Source of the DNA: Kofleriaceae bacterium
GTDB lineage: Bacteria > Myxococcota_A > Polyangia > Haliangiales > Haliangiaceae
Direction of reading: 5' to 3'
NCBI GenBank assembly: GCA_025357755.1
Contig: JANXOP010000337.1
Coordinates: forward strand, 1 to 64,000
Length of the DNA stretch: 64,000 nt
Within the stretch, counting starts at the first letter, position 1. Every line of letters starts with the position of its first letter. A program made the translations under genes and the position numbers. Below, one piece after another: positions 61,644-64,000 of the stretch. Below the pieces are notes generated by a model. That model was not told the origin of the DNA. It saw only the letters and a program-made list of their open reading frames with translations, and ran no database searches.

Positions 61644-64000
61644 ATGATCAGGCTACCGATCGACGAGGTCATGCCGCAGCTCGTGGCGGCCGTCCGAGAC
61701 AAGCGCGTGTGCGTGCTGGTCGCGCCCCCGGGCGCCGGCAAGACGACGCGTGTGCCCGGGGCGCTGCTCGACGCAGGGTTTATCGAAGGATCGATCGTCG
61801 TGCTGCAGCCGCGACGGATCGCGGCGCGCATGGCGGCCACGCGGATCGCGAGCGAGCGCGGGGTCGAGCTCGGCGGCGAGGTCGGCTACCAAGTTCGCTT
61901 CGATCGAAAGATTTCAGCGGCGACCCGGATCGAGCTCGTGACCGAGGGCGTGCTCACGCGGAGGTTACTCAACGATCCTGAATTGCGCGGCGTCGGTTGC
62001 GTCATCATCGACGAGTTTCACGAGCGCCACCTCGATGGTGACCTCGCGCTCGCGCTGGTCGCGCGGTTGCGCGAGCACCGCCCGGACCTCGCCCTGCTCG
62101 TGATGTCGGCGACGCTCGATGCCGAGCCGGTCGCCGCGTTCCTCGGCGATGCGCCGATCGTCCGTAGTGAAGGCAGGACCTTTCCGCTCACCATCGAGTA
62201 CCTCTCGCAGCCCGACGATCGGCACCTCGGCAAGCAGGTCTCGGCGGCGGTCCGCAAGGTCGCGCAAGAGGGGCTCGAGGGCGACGTCCTCGTGTTCTTG
62301 CCCGGGACCGGCGAGATCCGGCGCTGCGCCGAGGATCTCGAGGATGCGGCGCGCACGTTCGATCTCGCGGTGATGCCGCTGCACGGAGACCTCACCGCCG
62401 ACGAGCAAGATGCCGCGGTGCGGCCGGCATCGCGCAGGAAGGTGATCCTCGCGACGAACGTGGCCGAGACCTCGGTGACGATCGATGGCGTGACCGCGGT
62501 GATCGATAGCGGGCTCGCACGCATCGCGAGGTTCTCGCCGTGGTCGGGCATCCCGTCGCTCGAGATCGAAGCGGTGAGTCGCGCGAGCTGCACGCAGCGA
62601 GGGGGCCGCGCCGGCCGCACGCGACCCGGCCGCGTCGTGCGCCTGTACACCAAGCACGATCACGACATGCGCCGCGCGTTCGAAGCCCCCGAGGTCGAGC
62701 GCGCGGATCTCGCGGGTGCGGCGCTCGAGCTCTACGGGGCTGGGCTCGCGGGGCTCGCCGCGCTGCGCTGGTTCGAACCGCCACCGGCGGCGGCCGCACG
62801 GGCCGCGGAGGAGCTCCTCGAGCGGCTCGGCGCCGTCGCCAACAGCGCGATCACCGAGCTCGGCAGGCGGATCTTGCGGTTCCCGGTCCATCCGCGCGTC
62901 GGCCGGTTGTTGTGCGAGTGCGAGGTGCGCGGGGTCGCGCGCGAGGGCTGCGTGATCGCGGGCCTGCTCGGCGTACGCGAATTGCGGTTGACCCGGCGCG
63001 GCCCGAACCAGACCGCTCATCTTTCGTCGCCATCGGATCTGATCGACGACCTCGACGCGTTCCTCGACGCACGCGCCGGGGGCTTGAGACCCGATCGCCT
63101 GCGCCGCGACAACCTCGATATCTCGACCGCGTTCGGCGTCGATCGCGCCGCGAAGCAGCTCGAGCGGCTGGTCGATACACGTACGCGTCCGCCGGCCAAC
63201 GATGACGACCTCGATCGTGCGTTGCAGATCGCGATCCTCTCCGCGTATCCCGATCGCGTCGGCAAGCGCCGCGCACCACGCTCGAACGAGATCATCTTCG
63301 CCGGCGGGGGCAGCGGCACGCTCGCCGCGAGCTCTGCCGTACTCGAGCCAGAGCTCGTCGTCGCGGTCGATGTCGCCGAGACCGGGGCGCGTGGCCAGGC
63401 CCAGCGCGGTCCGGCCTCGCGCGTCCAGATCCGGCGCGCGAGTGGCATCGATCCGAGCTGGCTGCTCGATCTCTATCTCGATCGGATCGAGGAGCGCGAC
63501 GAGCTGGTGTGGAACAGCGAGCGCCAGCGCGTCGAGCGGATCATGCAGATGACCTACGACGGGCTCGCGTTCGACGAGCAGCGCGATGTCGAGGGTGCGC
63601 GTCGTGCGGGTCACGCGGCAGCCGAGCTGCTCGCGAAGCAGGCGCTCGCTGCCGGCATCGAGCGCTTCATCGACAAGGACGCGCTCGCCGAGTGGCGCGC
63701 GCGGATCATGTTCGTCGCGAAGGCCGCACCCGAGACCGGTATCACCGCGCCGACCGACGATGCGCTCGCCGGCGTGATCGCGAATGCCGCGGAGGGCTGC
63801 ATCTCGTTCGCGGAGCTCCAGAAGGCCAACCTCCTCGAGCTGCTCGATGCCCAGCTCGGCGACAAGCGATCACTCGTTGCACGGTTCGCCCCGAGCCACC
63901 TCAACTTGCCGCGGCGCGGCCGCGTCCAGATCCATTACGAGCTCGACAAGCCACCATGGGTCGGCGCGCGCATGCAGGACTTCTTCGGGCTCGCGCGCGC
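61644..64000 (+). CDS. hrpB: ATP-dependent RNA helicase HrpB, cut by window end
   Basis: The open frame starts at ATG 61644 and runs past position 64000 without a stop, giving 785 codons of an expected ~820-850. Motifs: Walker A APPGAGKTTR, VLQPRRIAARM, DEFHERH (DEAH box), SATLD, LATNVAETSVTIDGV and QRGGRAGRTRPG. The HrpB C-terminal segment WVGARMQDFFGLA is visible at the edge. HrpB is a DEAH-box helicase of unclear role in RNA processing. The start is inferred from homology. Confidence 0.95.
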   Translation, partial: MIRLPIDEVMPQLVAAVRDKRVCVLVAPPGAGKTTRVPGALLDAGFIEGSIVVLQPRRIAARMAATRIASERGVELGGEVGYQVRFDRKISAATRIELVTEGVLTRRLLNDPELRGVGCVIIDEFHERHLDGDLALALVARLREHRPDLALLVMSATLDAEPVAAFLGDAPIVRSEGRTFPLTIEYLSQPDDRHLGKQVSAAVRKVAQEGLEGDVLVFLPGTGEIRRCAEDLEDAARTFDLAVMPLHGDLTADEQDAAVRPASRRKVILATNVAETSVTIDGVTAVIDSGLARIARFSPWSGIPSLEIEAVSRASCTQRGGRAGRTRPGRVVRLYTKHDHDMRRAFEAPEVERADLAGAALELYGAGLAGLAALRWFEPPPAAAARAAEELLERLGAVANSAITELGRRILRFPVHPRVGRLLCECEVRGVAREGCVIAGLLGVRELRLTRRGPNQTAHLSSPSDLIDDLDAFLDARAGGLRPDRLRRDNLDISTAFGVDRAAKQLERLVDTRTRPPANDDDLDRALQIAILSAYPDRVGKRRAPRSNEIIFAGGGSGTLAASSAVLEPELVVAVDVAETGARGQAQRGPASRVQIRRASGIDPSWLLDLYLDRIEERDELVWNSERQRVERIMQMTYDGLAFDEQRDVEGARRAGHAAAELLAKQALAAGIERFIDKDALAEWRARIMFVAKAAPETGITAPTDDALAGVIANAAEGCISFAELQKANLLELLDAQLGDKRSLVARFAPSHLNLPRRGRVQIHYELDKPPWVGARMQDFFGLAR

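Overview
This window is high-GC bacterial DNA carrying most of a flagellar supercluster. Several features fit a delta-proteobacterial or Myxococcota-like lineage: frequent GTG/TTG starts, long chains of genes overlapping by 4 bp, many two-component proteins and Ser/Thr kinases, a cysteine-rich 'CGQTC...CGYCG' lipoprotein and a kinase with a long WD40 tail. The exact taxon cannot be fixed from the sequence alone. No rRNA, tRNA, transposase, integrase or CRISPR array was seen.

Layout. (1) 1-24474, + strand: flagellar structure and export in near-unbroken order: fliJ (3' end), fliK-like, flgD, flgE, fliM, fliN, fliO, fliP, fliQ, fliR, a lipoprotein, flhB, flhA, flhF, flhG, fliA, flgF, flgG, flgA, flgH, flgI, a flgJ-M23 fusion, flgM, flgN-like, flgK, flgL, fliC, fliD, fliS and a possible fliT-like gene. 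(2) 24478-29881: an OmpA-family protein, a Cys-rich lipoprotein, then pseC-pseB-pseG. (3) 29894-32362: a PAS histidine kinase, a 0.5-kb stretch of gene remnants and a MinD/FlhG-like ATPase. (4) 32349-37601, - strand: an operon led by fliL, then pseI, a pseH-like gene, a methylase, an SpsF-type cytidylyltransferase, a Maf-type glycosyltransferase and the MinD-like gene. With pseBCG this makes a complete pseudaminic-acid flagellin glycosylation pathway. (5) 37690-48271: regulators, namely a receiver protein, a Ser/Thr kinase with an unusual N-terminus, a REC-histidine kinase plus NtrC-type regulator pair, a stand-alone sigma-54 activator, and a thioredoxin-like/membrane kinase/two response regulators operon. 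(6) 48371-64000: general genes, namely an SDR epimerase, a YXWXP-type secreted protein, a kinase-WD40 protein, lipoproteins, fadB-like/fadA, mntP, trmK, a hotdog-fold protein and hrpB (cut by the window end).

How it works together. Six good sigma-54 (-24/-12) promoter sequences precede fliM, flhB, pseC, fliL, the REC-kinase and the stand-alone activator, matching the sigma-54 activators encoded at 40820-43370. In all six the -12 GC lies only 14-19 nt upstream of the start codon, so the predicted mRNAs are leaderless or nearly so. fliM and flhB also share a CGCCA-N4-TGGCG inverted repeat about 50 bp upstream of the -24 element, a candidate activator site. flgM and fliC are instead preceded by sigma-28 (FliA)-like promoters of the form TCAA-N15-G(C/A)CGA, and the predicted fliC mRNA starts at a 10-bp hairpin. 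The picture is a sigma-54 to FliA/FlgM cascade in which flagellin sugar synthesis is wired into the same sigma-54 tier as the export apparatus.
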